From Dipteris shenzhenensis (taxonomy: Eukaryota; Polypodiophyta; Polypodiopsida; Gleicheniales): a stretch of DNA of 64,000 nucleotides. Under the pieces are notes generated by a model that was not told the DNA's origin, ran no database searches, and saw nothing but the letters and a program-made list of their open reading frames with translations. The position numbers and the translations under genes are program-made. This document shows, in pieces, positions 8,214 through 19,088 of the stretch. Each line of letters begins with the position of its first letter. Position 1 is the stretch's first letter. The stretch lies in the NCBI GenBank assembly GCA_047967505.1, contig CM106539.1; one strand, written 5' to 3'.

Positions 8214-11127
8214 CCCAGGGGATTCACTCTTCATTAAAGGGGGACATCACCTGCGTGCATGAACTTCAAGAAAACCCCCTATTTAAGATCCATGTAGGAT
8301 TATAAAACACCCCTATTTAAGCTTATAAGGTACAAGAAAAAGTCTAGTGTGCTCCCCCCCTTTCCTTAAACCTACATCAAGACGGCTATCCTATTTTGTC
8401 AAACAACAAGACTATAAGATGGCTATCATATTTTGTCAAACATCCATCTGTCATCCGCACACCCTCCGCACACTTGTTACCATACATGGTTAGCATGGTG
8501 ATTCTTGATTCAAGCCTAATAATGATGATAACAGCATTTGTTAAAGTTACATCTATCAAAATAGATGTTCTTGAATCATGCCTAATAGTGATGATAAGAG
8601 CACTCATTTGTTGGCATTACATCCATTACATGCTAATCACCTACATCGACATGCTAACCAAGGCAACATTATACCATTTTGCATACGTATTGACTGTACA
8701 TCTACAAAGAGTATACATATCCACCAATGTATTTCCATACGTAAAGCCCTTGAAATACTATCAAGATGTCTTTTCAAGTAAGCCTAGCCTCCTTCCTTGC
8801 CCAATACATATTCTCCAAGTATGTTGGAGGAACAGATACGAGGTATGATGATCCTTTTAATGGACAAGGCTATAAGTGGCATAGCCTGGGCATCCCTTAA
8901 TCCCATCTCCTCTAATCCTCAATGGAGCAACAGGTGTAGCTGGCCTTATCGAAGCTAGCTGCATATCATATGCATTACCTCCTTACAAAGGTGTAGCAGA
9001 AGCAACAACTAGATCTACAAGACAAGCCTCATCACCTCTAACATAGCCCCATATACTCTTACCAACTAACACATTATTCACCATAAAACTCCACATGGAA
9101 TACTTGGTTCCATCCAATTTATCCTCCCAGGCCAAAACTTCAAACACGTCTCCCGAATTTAGATTCAGATTTTGATTCTGAACCATCTTAGATGTATGCA
9201 TAAACTGCCCACTAATTCACATGCTGTGAATGGTATTGCACCAACAAAATCACATTAACCCACTAGCAAATGCTTGGCTAAACAATGCACAAACCTTATT
9301 GAACTTCCAATGCAGATCTGTACTTGCAAAACATGAACTAATTTGAATGTTTTATTGCCAAATACAGAGGTAAACAACTCCAAATCCTTTCCCATAATTG
9401 GCAACAGTCTCAAAACCTGCTCAAAATAGTATAGACAGCAACTACATTCACTGTTATTGGGGCAAACAAGCTAGAAAGCTGTAGTAGACCCAATATATAG
9501 TGTATAAGAATGATTACACACTAACATAAACAAGTTTCTTCTCCCTTAAAAAACAAACACTAGAATGAGAAAGCTGAAAAGCATCTTGGATGTTCAATAG
9601 CAGCAAATATGAAGTTGCCTGACATGGGCTAGCCTTGAAGATGAAAATGGGGAAGAAAGGAGAGGATTGAAAGGCAGACAAGACTATTCTGTTGGAGCAA
9701 AGGGGCAGAGGCAGAACGAAGCCGAAGGGTATAAGATAGGGCAAAAGTACAGGGCATAAGATAGGGCAAAAGTCATGTGCAGGATAGGAAACCCATTTTC
9801 CCTCACTTCCCCATTTCCCCCCTCCATTTTTTGGGATAAAATTGGCTCCATTTCACCATGGTTAAGAAAACATAGAGTATGGTCAACCGTGTGAAAAGCC
9901 CTCACTCATGGGATAGGCCACATGTGTACACATACTTGGGAGGGCAATTAATTTCTACTTTTGTTGGCAAGCCAACTAACCTAATTACTTTATAACATCT
10001 TTTCCAAGCCCAAATCCATCATGGTTTCCTTAGTTATTAGGTTCACCGCCACTGATCCATAGTGTATTAAGGCATTTGTAATGGTGTCCTTCAATGCAGA
10101 TCTTTGCTTTGATAGTTCTAGGGTCATCGTCTCTCATAGATTGTCCCAAGACTTACACATAGCGGTCACATGACTTCCTTCCTATCACAAATTTTGAATG
10201 AAGGGTTCTATTAAGAAATTCACTATTCAAATAGCGGTCACACAGTTGCAATATTGAAAAGACACATGTATATTACACTACTATAGACACTAGAATAAAA
10301 TAGTAAACCTATATTAAAGAGAGAATGATTTAATGATATATTTGTTTTATATTATGAAAGAGTGTTTATATCATGACTTACAAGGTTGGATCTCAAGTTC
10401 CTTGATTTGAACCACCCTTGAAACCCATATTCTTGGATCTACAACATTGGGACTCCATGTAGCCTTCCATTACTCCATTTTTTATTTAATCCTCTGATAG
10501 ATAGTCTCTTTGTCTTTGGGTGATTGGGCAATTTTGCAAAGTGTGCAAAGCAAAGTGTACTAGAAAGATAGAGTGAATATTTACAAATGCCAAAAGAGAA
10601 TAAGGACAACTTAGGAGAACCAGCTTGTGGTCAAAATCAAAGAGTGAAAGAGTGAGAGGGTATAGGTGTGGGTATGGTGGTGTTCATGTGGCCATGTTAT
10701 GCTTAATTTGCTTGTAGGAATGCACTACTATGGAACATTTCTTACACCTTTTTCCATAGCCTTTTCTCTTATTTTCTCTAAACATTAGCCCCTTTAATTA
10801 GCCATGACTAGTTCTTTGATTACCATAATGAACAATAAGAATCACCATCATTGAAGGAGACCTAGTGTTAGTTTTGGGCTTAGTTCATGAACACCCAGTG
10901 ATTGACTTATCAAATGAGTATTTTTGTGTCATTTCTACATCGGGTCTACATATAGGGTAAAGATTAGTTCCCCCCCCCCCTCCCACCCCCCTAACTTAAA
11001 TTTAAGATTAGCCAAAACATAAAAGGGCCCCCACCCCTAATGTATAAGCTTATGCATCATCTGCAAAAAACCCCCCCTAGTGTACACTCACGTGATATCG
11101 TAAGGTTCCCCTTCTGAATCCCCCGGG
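8214..11127. mobile_element. TIR-1, non-autonomous TIR DNA transposon with 8-bp TSD
   Basis: A 2914-bp element inserted between the RNase H and integrase of Gypsy-1. The left end is CCCAGGGGATTCACTC; the right end read inward is CCCGGGGGATTCAGAA. The flanking octamer TCTAAATC is present on both sides (8206-8213 and 11128-11135). No transposase is visible. Ends match those of 36690-37136. An 8-bp duplication fits hAT and a few other superfamilies; the CCC terminus is not the usual hAT CAGGG, so the superfamily is open. Confidence 0.88.
8983..9201 (-). pseudogene. Copia gag-like fragment inside TIR-1
   Basis: A 72-residue frame containing KLDGTKYSMWSFMVNNVLVG, the L.G.NY..W...M...L block at the start of Copia gag proteins. 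It lacks all downstream domains. It either inserted into the DNA transposon or was captured by it; TIR-2 lacks the segment. No gene is recognised in the rest of the element (8214-8982, 9202-11127), which holds a duplicated ~60-bp motif near 8510-8610 (TGATTCTTGATTCAAGCCTA, TTCTTGAATCATGCCTA) and C-rich tracts near the right end. Confidence 0.6.
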
Positions 11128-12407
11128 TCTAAATCAATCAAAGCATTCTTCAAGTTGGAACAACCTCCTTTTAGAATTTTGAAAGAAAAATCATATTCTT
11201 GTAAAACTGCCAACCATTTGGCCAACCGGCCCATGGGATTTGGTGATTGAAGAGCTTGCTTTGCAAGACCATTCCTAGTGAGTATAATGAAGGACTTTCT
11301 AGCCACATAATGCTTAAAGTTCTCAATGCAGAACACCAAAGACAAGGCATGCTTGTCAACCTCTGAGTAGCATCGTTCGATGTTGAGCAATTGTCAAGAA
11401 GCAAATCAAACGGGATACATGAACTGATCCTCCCCTTGCTGGAGAAGAATACCTGCCAGAGTGTGCTTGCCAAACCTAGGATTGAAACCTAGGATTGATA
11501 TAGAAAGTCTTTGACCAATTTGGATTGCGTAGAATGGGCTCTGAAGCCAGAGCATTCTTGATTTGTGCAAACCCATGCTCACAATCCTCATTCCAAGAGA
11601 AATCAACCCCATATTTCAATAGCATAGTCATGGGTTGTGTCAAAGCAGCATATTGATCAATGAAGCAGCAATAGTATCCTGCTAGATTGACAAATGAGTA
11701 TACCTAACATGTGGTTGTTGGCAAGGAGAGCTTGAGGATAGCTTCTACCTTCTTGAGGTCACGCTTGACACCCTCGGATGAGACAATATGTCCCAGTAAC
11801 CTCCCTTGAGTGGCTCCAATGATGCATTTCTTAGGGTTGAGACTGCCATTTACATTATTGACCCTTTGGAAGGACAACCTAACCTCCATGACGTGCTCCT
11901 TACATGACGAGAATATATAGAAATCATCTAAAAACACCTCCAAGAAATCCCCAAAATAAGGAGAAAACACCATCTGCATAAATCTTTGAAAGGTAGCAAG
12001 AGCATTGGTGAGGCCAAATGGCATTACTTCGAATGCAAATGTCCCCCAGGGTGTGGCAAATGTGGTTTTAAGAACATGTTCTTCAGCAATTCTGATTTAA
12101 TAGAACCCGGAGTAACCATCACAGAAAGTATACATCTCATGACCACTTACCTTCTCAAGAATGAGGTCTTGAAAGGGAAGAGGATGATGGTCCCTCTTGG
12201 TGGCTGCATTGAGTTTCTTATAGTCGATGCAGACCCTCCACTTGTTGTTTTTCTTTGGGGTGAGTAGCACTGGTGAAACCCATTCAGTATTGTGAACCGG
12301 AACAATAAACCCAGCTTCTACAAGTTTCTACAACTCTGAGCGCAAAGCATTGGTCTGTAGGGGCCCTAATCTCCAATACTTTTGAGCCACAGGCTTCGCA
12401 TTAGGCT
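11128..12407 (-). pseudogene. Gypsy-1 reverse transcriptase and RNase H
   Basis: The RT block MPFGLTNALATFQRFM and catalytic FLDDF (a YxDD variant) lie at about 11900-12024, followed by LGHIVSSEGV. The Ty3-type RNase H follows at 11136-11612, with YSEVDKHALSLVF, FIILTRNGLAK and the tether segment LAVLQEYDFSFK. At least three frame changes break the domain (12024/11704, 11612/11406, 11390/11136). The coding sequence is cut at 11128 by TIR-1 and continues at 8213. Confidence 0.85.
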
Positions 12408-13040
12408 TCAGCTCAATCTTGTATCTTTGGTAGTCACATGGCAAAGGTGGCAGTAGCTAGTTGTGAAGAGGTCAAGGAAATCTTTGAACATTTCTAGGAA
12501 CTCGTCTTTCTCACTTGGAGTGAGGTCTGGGGAAAGCATAGATTCAAGTTGTTGAGGACTAGCGGTTACCTTTTCTGCAAGTGGTGGGGTCGGAGACACC
12601 CCCATCATGTAAACTTCCTCCTCTGAGGACTCCTCCCCCCTATCTGATCCTTCCATTGATTCAGACACCAAGGATGAGAGAGTATCACTATCTTGCTCCT
12701 CTTCTTCTTCTGGTTCCATGGCACCTAGTTGCACCGGGATCTTCTCCTTAGAAGCACCAAAAGGCATCTGTCCTATCTTCCAATAGCTGACTGCATCACT
12801 TTTTCTCAGCCACGGTCTCTCGAGTATGGCTGGGTAGCTCCTGCCTATATCTTCGATGTCCACTACATAGAAATTGACGGTGGCGGTCAACCCATTGACA
12901 ATGATGTGCAAATCCTCAATGACTCCCAGGGTGGCAGGCCGTTGACCATCTACTACCTTGGTTCAAGTGAAGGAATGCCTTGTGCATTTCAAATTCAATT
13001 TCTTCATGACTCGGGGCACCATGATATTACATGCAGCTCC
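12408..13040 (-). pseudogene. Gypsy-1 protease end and acidic linker
   Basis: The frame reads IIVNGLTATVNFYVVDI then YPAILERPWLR, the I.LGRPWL-type block that ends Ty3 aspartic proteases. A Glu/Asp/Ser-rich spacer (EPEEEEEQDSDTLSSLVSES) follows, then a segment LTPSEKDEFLEMFKDFLDLF that commonly precedes RT. The protease active-site half lay further upstream and is disrupted where Copia-2 entered at 13041. Confidence 0.72.
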
Positions 13041-13402
13041 TGTTGAGATATCGAGCTCCACTTGCTCCACTCGCGATATGCCAGGGTGACTGTTGTGCAT
13101 TTATGTCACCGACTTGTTAGCTGGAGAAGCAGTTGGTACACCGCCCACGAATAATAGCTGGATGACAGCTACCCTTATCTACTCTAGTTTGTGGCTCAGT
13201 TAGTATGCCACCTTAGTTAGTTGAGTTTGGTTTGAGACCCACATATAGGGTTCTTCTATTTTCTTTGTATGTGAGTTCTTTTGGCTTTCATAACTAAGAA
13301 GAGGAAAACTGTTTTCAGCCTCCACCTTTGTGTGTATTCCCCCATTGTGCATGTGAGAAAGCCGCAAATGAGACTCCTTCCCTCTCTCCCACTATCTTCA
13401 CA
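13041..13402 (+). repeat. Copia-2 left LTR
   Basis: Begins TGTTGAGATATCGAG and ends CTATCTTCACA, followed directly by TGGTATCA (13403-13410), the Met-tRNA-type primer site; the next bases GTCGTGG diverge from the usual GAGCC. It carries about 14 bp more than the right LTR near its start (CCACTTGCTCCACT). Confidence 0.9.
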
Positions 13403-13892
13403 TGGTATCAGTCGTGGTAAGGAGCTCAAGAAAGCAAGCCAAGTTCGTGGTGTCCTGGTAAGAGGACTAGTGTTGCTTTCCTATTTCGAGTTTGGGAGCA
13501 AATCTCTGCAGGTAGCACAGCCAGAAGTGCAAGAGTGCATTGTCTCAGATTGAGACACCCTTCGTGGTGTGGCGGTGACTTTATTTTTCTGATTCGAGGC
13601 CATTTCGGGGCCCGTTTTGAAGGCGGAAGTTCTTCGCAGGCACTCAGAAAAAGGCCCTGTTTTGGGTGTGCGACCACTGCGTGGCTAGTCGGTGAAAAGT
13701 TGCCGCAGAAATTGCATCGTATGCCTATGTGCAGAGATATTGGGAGTTGTAGAATCATGCTTGTTGCCTATTGATGCAAAATCGTCACTAGGAAGTGACT
13801 GTGTGGTGAAATACCACTTTCGTCAATTTTGCAGATCTGCCCGTGTGAGGCAAAAGCTGTGGCAGTGACAGAATATTTTGCAGTGTTCTGTA

Positions 13893-15640
13893 ATGGCACC
13901 TGATTCTCTTTCACAGATTGTCACTGAAAAGCTTGATAAGAACAACTTCCAAGCATGGAAGTTTAGAATGACGAATTTCCTTATGGGAAAAGGCTATTGG
14001 GAGTTCATTACAGGAAATGAAGAAGAACCTGTTCTTCCTAATGTTCCCAATCAATAGGAAATGCACGCATTTAAAGGATGGCATGAGAGAGCTAGGAAAG
14101 TTATGTACTGGCTGTCTATCAGTATTTTCGGACTCCATGATTGTGCATATTCAAGATGCAAGTACGCCAAAGGAGGCATGGGATACTTTGGCAAAAATGT
14201 ACAGCACAAATATGCAAGCCAGGAAAATGCAACTCAAATAGGAGCTGCACAATGTGCAGAGAGAAAATTTGAGCATAAATGACTACCACATGAAGGTGAA
14301 GAAAATTGCAGATGCACTTGCTTCCATTGGGTCGCCAGTGGAAGATGATGATCTAGTTTCTGTGACCTTGAATGGTCTAGGAAAGGATTATGAACAGTTC
14401 CGGACATCCATTGCCATCCGTGAAAAATTTCCTGATTTTGAAGAGTTGTTTGCTCTTCTAATTTCTAAAGAGCAGAGAAATGGGGGTGCATCTTCTTCAG
14501 GAGGAACTTCAAAAGAAACTGTCTTCTACTCAAATGCTGGAAGAGGTAGAGGCAGAGGTAGAGGAGGCCGATCTGTAGGCCATGGTAGAAATTAGAATAT
14601 GCAGCAAACTCAAGAAACCCAGTCCTATGCAGGAGGACATGGAAACTTTAGAGGCAGGGGGAGCCAAAGAGGCCGTGGTGGATGGCAGAGAGGTCAAAAT
14701 GCAAATAGCAATGTTGAATGCTACTACTGTGGTAAAATGGATCATATGGCTAAAGACTGCTACAAAAAGTAGAATGACATTATGAATGGAAAATTGCAGC
14801 AAGGCAATTATGCATCTTCTAGTAGACAGGGTGATGACAAAAATGAGCATCTATTTATGGTGCAGCATATGACCAATTCTTTGACAAGTGCAGAAGAACA
14901 AAATGATGTGTGGTATGTTGACTCGGGTGCTTCAAGCCACATGATAGGTCATGCAGAATGGATGCAGGATGCAAGGAAAATGGAAAGACCAGGATTTGTG
15001 GAGACTGCTGATGATATTGCACATCCTATTGTGCAGATTGGTAAAGTTCCTTTGTCTATGCAGGATGGGAAAAAGAAATACCTGTCTGATGTATTTCATG
15101 TCCCGAACATCACCAAGAACCTGGTTTCTATTAGTCAAATGGTTGAGCAGGGCTTGCAGGTCAGATTTAATCCTCATGGATGCTTTGTTGAGGATATGAA
15201 AAATAACGGTCGCTTGATAGCAAAAGGAAAGAAGAAGGCAGGATGTTTACGTTGGATGCGGACATGCCTGAATGGAGTGTAGCAATGTTTGCACATGGGA
15301 CCGGTGTAGTTGCAGATATTGATATCTGGCATAAACGCATTGGTCATGTTAATGTACAATGACTTAAATCAATGCAAGCCCAAAATATTATTGCAGGATT
15401 GCCTAAATTCAAGATTGCAGAAATGCATAAGGTATGTGAAGCCTATCAATTTGGAAAACAGGCAAGGAATCCATTTCCTAGGCATGTTCAAGAGAGTAAG
15501 AAGCCATTGGAATTAATCCACTTTGATGTGTGGACTACTAAAGCTGCATCTATTGGAGGCTATCATTATTTTGTCACTTTTATTGATGACTATAGCAGAA
15601 AAGTTTGGGTGTATTGTATGAAAAAGAAAAGTGAAGTATC
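13893..15640 (+). pseudogene. Copia-2 left internal copy: gag, protease, start of integrase
   Basis: Starts at ATG 13893 (MAPDSLSQIVTEKLDKNNFQ). It contains gag, an RGRGRGRGG-rich basic stretch, zinc knuckle C-YY-C-GKMD-H-MAKD-C, protease DSGAS and the opening of integrase through KVWVYCMKKKSEV. In-frame stops are TAG at 14055, 14239, 14593 and 14770 and TGA at 15360, and a 1-bp loss near 15238 shifts frame. At 14239 the right-hand copy has CAG. Homology to Copia-2 ends at about 15640, before the second integrase aspartate, so integrase, RT and RNase H are absent. Confidence 0.85.
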
Positions 15641-16265
15641 CTTACTATCAACTCACATTGATTACTTTTTCTTCAATTTAAGTTGAATAATTTGTAGAAA
15701 GATTATGAATCTTACATGGGCATGTGAAATAGGTGGATATCTCAAAAAGAGATCTCCATGTCGAGCATCGAGAAGGCTAGGGTGGACTTTGGGTGGACTC
15801 CATCGAAGCCGTATGCATGCTTGAGAAGCGCATTCCCTTGAGCATTATGACAACTCAAGTGCACAAAGTTGATGAGGTGGCCATTGCAGGTACCATTCAT
15901 AGTCGGTCAATCTTTTTTCTCAAGTGGTTTATGAAAGCTTTAAAGGGATTTGTAAGGCAGAGACCCAAATTGGAAGCATGCATGGTAGAGGGATAGCTTG
16001 TGCAAGAGTAATTAGTAAATGTCATGGAGTTTCTTGCATCCATGGATCCCGATATGCCACAGGCTTGGCATAACAAGGATGATGATCGCATCATTGGCGA
16101 GGTTCCCAAGGAAAAGGGATTGAAAGAGAGATGATCAAAGAGGAAATGGAGAAATTCAATAAGTTTTGTATCCTCAATAGCAAGGAGATGCAGAAGTGGA
16201 CTGAGAGATATGAAGTGGCAAAAGTAGAAATAATAAATGCAAGGATGAGATTCAGAGTCATGCAC
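15641..16265 (+). other. Foreign 625-bp segment between Copia-2 copies
   Basis: Not related to the aligned part of the right-hand copy. It contains coding-like fragments, such as a frame with HKVDEVAIAGTIHSRSIFF and another with EEMEKFNKFCILNSKEMQKW, interrupted by stops. I do not recognise the family. It lies exactly between the truncated integrase and the next LTR, with no target-site duplication of its own visible. Confidence 0.55.
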
Positions 16266-16617
16266 TGTTGAGATATCGAGCTCCACTCATGATATGCCAG
16301 GGTGACCATTGTGTATTTATGTCACCAACTTGTTAGCTGGAGATGCGGTTGGTACACCACCCACGAATAATAGCTGGATGATAGCTATCCTTATCTAATC
16401 TAGTTTGTGGCTCAATTAGTATGCCACCCTAGTTAGTTGAGTTTGGTTTGAGACCCACATATAGGGTTCTTCTATTTCTTTGTACTTGAGTTCTTTTGGC
16501 TTTCACAACTAAGAAGAGGAAAACTGTTTTCAGCCTCCACCTTTGTGTGTATTCCCCCATTGTGTATGTGAGAAAGCCACAAGTGAGGCTCCTTCCCTCT
16601 CTCCCACTATCTTCACA
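16266..16617 (+). repeat. Copia-2 middle LTR
   Basis: Starts TGTTGAGATATCGAGCTCC and ends CTATCTTCACA. Acts structurally as the 5' LTR of the full-length right-hand internal region. Confidence 0.92.
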
Positions 16618-16630
16618 TGGTATCAGAGCC
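16618..16630 (+). promoter_or_regulatory. Primer binding site, initiator Met tRNA type
   Basis: TGGTATCAGAGCC directly abuts the LTR end. This is the standard Copia sequence complementary to the 3' end of a methionine tRNA, where minus-strand DNA synthesis starts. Confidence 0.9.
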
Positions 16631-16846
16631 TTGTTCATGGTAAGGAGCTCAAGAAAGCAAACCAAGTTTGTGGTATCCTAGTAAGACAACCAATGTTGCT
16701 TTCCTATTTCGAGTTTGGGAGCAAATCTCTGCAGGTAGCACAGCCAGAAGTGCAAGAGTGCACTGTCTTAGATTGAGACACCCTTCGCGGTGTGGCGAGA
16801 GCGTAGTATATGCTACGGGGCCATTTCAGGGCCCATTTGGAAGGAA

Positions 16847-16890
16847 GGAGTAAGGAAGACCAGGGATGTTTTGAGAGCACCTGGAAGTGA
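16847..16890 (+). repeat. 44-bp pol-derived patch in the Copia-2 leader
   Basis: The leader contains GGAGTAAGGAAGACCA followed by GATGTTTTGAGAGCACCTGG. It matches 19624-19667 in the same element's pol linker with about three differences. The left-hand leader has unrelated sequence of about 170 bp at this point (13625-13790). It looks like a template-switch repair of a leader deletion. Confidence 0.78.
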
Positions 16891-16991
16891 CTATGTGGTC
16901 AAATACCACTTTCGTTAGTTTTGTAGATTTGCTTGTGTGAGGCAGAAGCTATGTTTTCTTGCAGTGTCAGAATTTTTTGCAGTGTTCTGTA

Positions 16992-17870
16992 ATGGTGTCT
17001 GATTCTCTTTCACAGATTGTCACTGAAAAGCTTGACAAGAACAACTTCCAGGCATGGAAGTTTAGAATGACAAATTTCCTTATGGGAAAAGGCTATTGGG
17101 AGTTCATTATAGGAAATGAAGAAGAACCAGTTCTTCCTAATGTTCCCAATCAATAGGAAATGCAGGCATTTAAAGGATGGCATGAGAGAGCCAGAAAAGT
17201 TATGTATTGGCTGTCTATCAGTATTTCAAACTCTATGATTGTGCATATTCAAGATGCAAGTACACCAAAGGAGGCATGGGATACTTTGGCAAAAATGTAC
17301 AGCACAAATATGCAAGCCAGGAAAATGCAGCTCAAACAGGAGTTGCACAATGTGCAGAGAGAAAATTTGAGCATAAATGACTACCACATGAAGGTGAAGA
17401 AAATTGCAGATGCACTTGCTTCCATTGGGTCGCCAGTGGAAGATGATGATCTAGTTTCTGTGACCTTGAATGGTCTAGGAAAGGATTATGAACAGTTCCG
17501 GACATCCATTGCCATCCGTGAAAAATTTCCTGATTTTGAAGAGTTGTTTGCTCTTCTAATTTCTAAAGAGCAGAGAAATGGGGGTGCATCTTCTTCAGGA
17601 GGAACTTCAAAAGAAACTGTCTTCTACTCAAATGCTGGAAGAGGTAGAGGCAGAGGTAGAGGAGGCCGATCTGTAGGCCATGGTAGAAATTAGAATATGC
17701 AGCAAACTCAAGAAACCCAGTCCTATGCAGGAGGACATGGAAACTTTAGAGGCAGGGGGAGCCAAAGAGGCCGTGGTGGATGGCAGAGAGGTCAAAATGC
17801 AAATAGCAATGTTGAATGCTACTACTGTGGTAAAATGGATCATATGGCTAAAGACTGCTACAAAAAGTAG
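16992..17870 (+). pseudogene. Copia-2 right copy: gag
   Basis: Starts at ATG 16992. Capsid-like region with FQAWKFRMTNFL and EAWDTLAKMY, an RGRGRGRGG basic region and zinc knuckle C-YY-C-GKMD-H-MAKD-C near 17818-17860. TAG stops at 17154, 17691 and 17868 are shared with the left copy at 14055, 14593 and 14770; each is one C-to-T change from CAG (Gln). Bases 17345-17922 are identical to 14247-14824 by eye, much closer than the flanks. Confidence 0.88.
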
Positions 17871-17879
17871 AATGACATT

Positions 17880-19088
17880 ATGAATGGAAAATTGCAGCAA
17901 GGCAATTATGCATCTTCTAGTATGCAGGGTGATGACAGAAATGAGCATCTATTTATGGTGCAGCATATGACCAATTCTGTGACAAGTGCAGATGAACGAA
18001 ATGATGTGTGGTATGTTGACTCAGGTGCATCAAACCACATGACAGGTCATGCAGAATGGATGCAAGATGCAAGGAAAATGGAAAAGCCAAGATTTGTGGA
18101 GACTGGTGATGATACTGCACATCCTATTGTGCAGATTGGTAAAATTCTTTTGTCTATGTAGGATGGGAAAAAGAAATACATGTCCGATGTATTTCATGTC
18201 CCGAACATCACCAAGAACCTGGTTTCTGTTGGTCAAATGGTTGAGCAGGGCTTGCGGGTTAGATTTAATCCTCATGGATGCTTTGTTGAGAATATGAAAA
18301 ATAACGGTCGCTTGATAGCAAAAGGAAAGAAGAAGGGCAGGATGTTTACGTTGGATGCGGACATGCCTGAATTGAGTGCAGCAATGTTTGCACATGGGAC
18401 CGGTGTAGTTGTAGATATTGATATCTGGCACAAACGCATTGGTCATGTTAATATACAGCGACTTAAATCAATGCAAGCCCAAAATATTGATGCAGGATTG
18501 CCTAAATTCAAGGTTGCAGAAATGCACAAGGTTTGTGAAGCCTGTCAATTTGGGAAACAGGCAAGGAAACCTTTTCCTATGCATGTTCAAGAGAGTAAAA
18601 AGCCATTGGAATTAATCCACTCTGATGTGTGGACTACTAAAGCTACATCTATTAGAGGCTGTCACTATTGTGTCACATTTATTGATGACTTCAGCAGAAA
18701 ACTTTGGGTGTATTTTATGAAAAAGAAAAGTGAAGTGTTTGGGCACTTCAAAGCTTTTAAAGCTATGGTTGAAAAAGAAACAGGCCTGCAAATAAAATGC
18801 CTAAGGTCAGATGGAGGGGGAGAGTACCTCTCAAATGAGTTTGCAAGGTTCTTGCAGGAGCATGGCATAAAGCAGCAATATTCATGCAGTCATACCCCAC
18901 AGCAAAATGGAATTGCAGAAAGGAAAAATAGGCATATTGGAGAGGTATCTCGGGCTATGCTAAATGAAAAAGATCTACCAAATTATTATTGGGCTGAAGC
19001 AGTTGCTACAGCAGTTTATATAATGATTGAACAGGACTCCCACTGCAGCAATACATGGCATGACGCCAGAGGAGATGTATACTGGTAG
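17880..19088 (+). pseudogene. Copia-2 right copy: protease and integrase
   Basis: Aspartic protease motif DSGASNHMTG at about 18018. A TAG at 18159-18161 replaces the CAG present in the left copy. Integrase follows: zinc finger (HKRIGHVNIQ ... CEACQFGKQ), first Asp in LIHSDVWTT, second in CLRSDGGGEY, Glu in QNGIAERKNR, so the DDE triad is intact. Just after VYIM a 4-bp insertion (ATTG, 19026-19029) shifts frame, and the true frame continues at 19027-19030 as NRTPTAAIHG. Confidence 0.88.

Noticed and set aside
14055-14772. Programmed TAG read-through in Copia-2 gag (CAATAGGAA context)
   Set aside because: There are several TAGs within gag, not one at the gag-pol border, and two further TAGs are CAG in the sister copy, so mutation is the simpler explanation.
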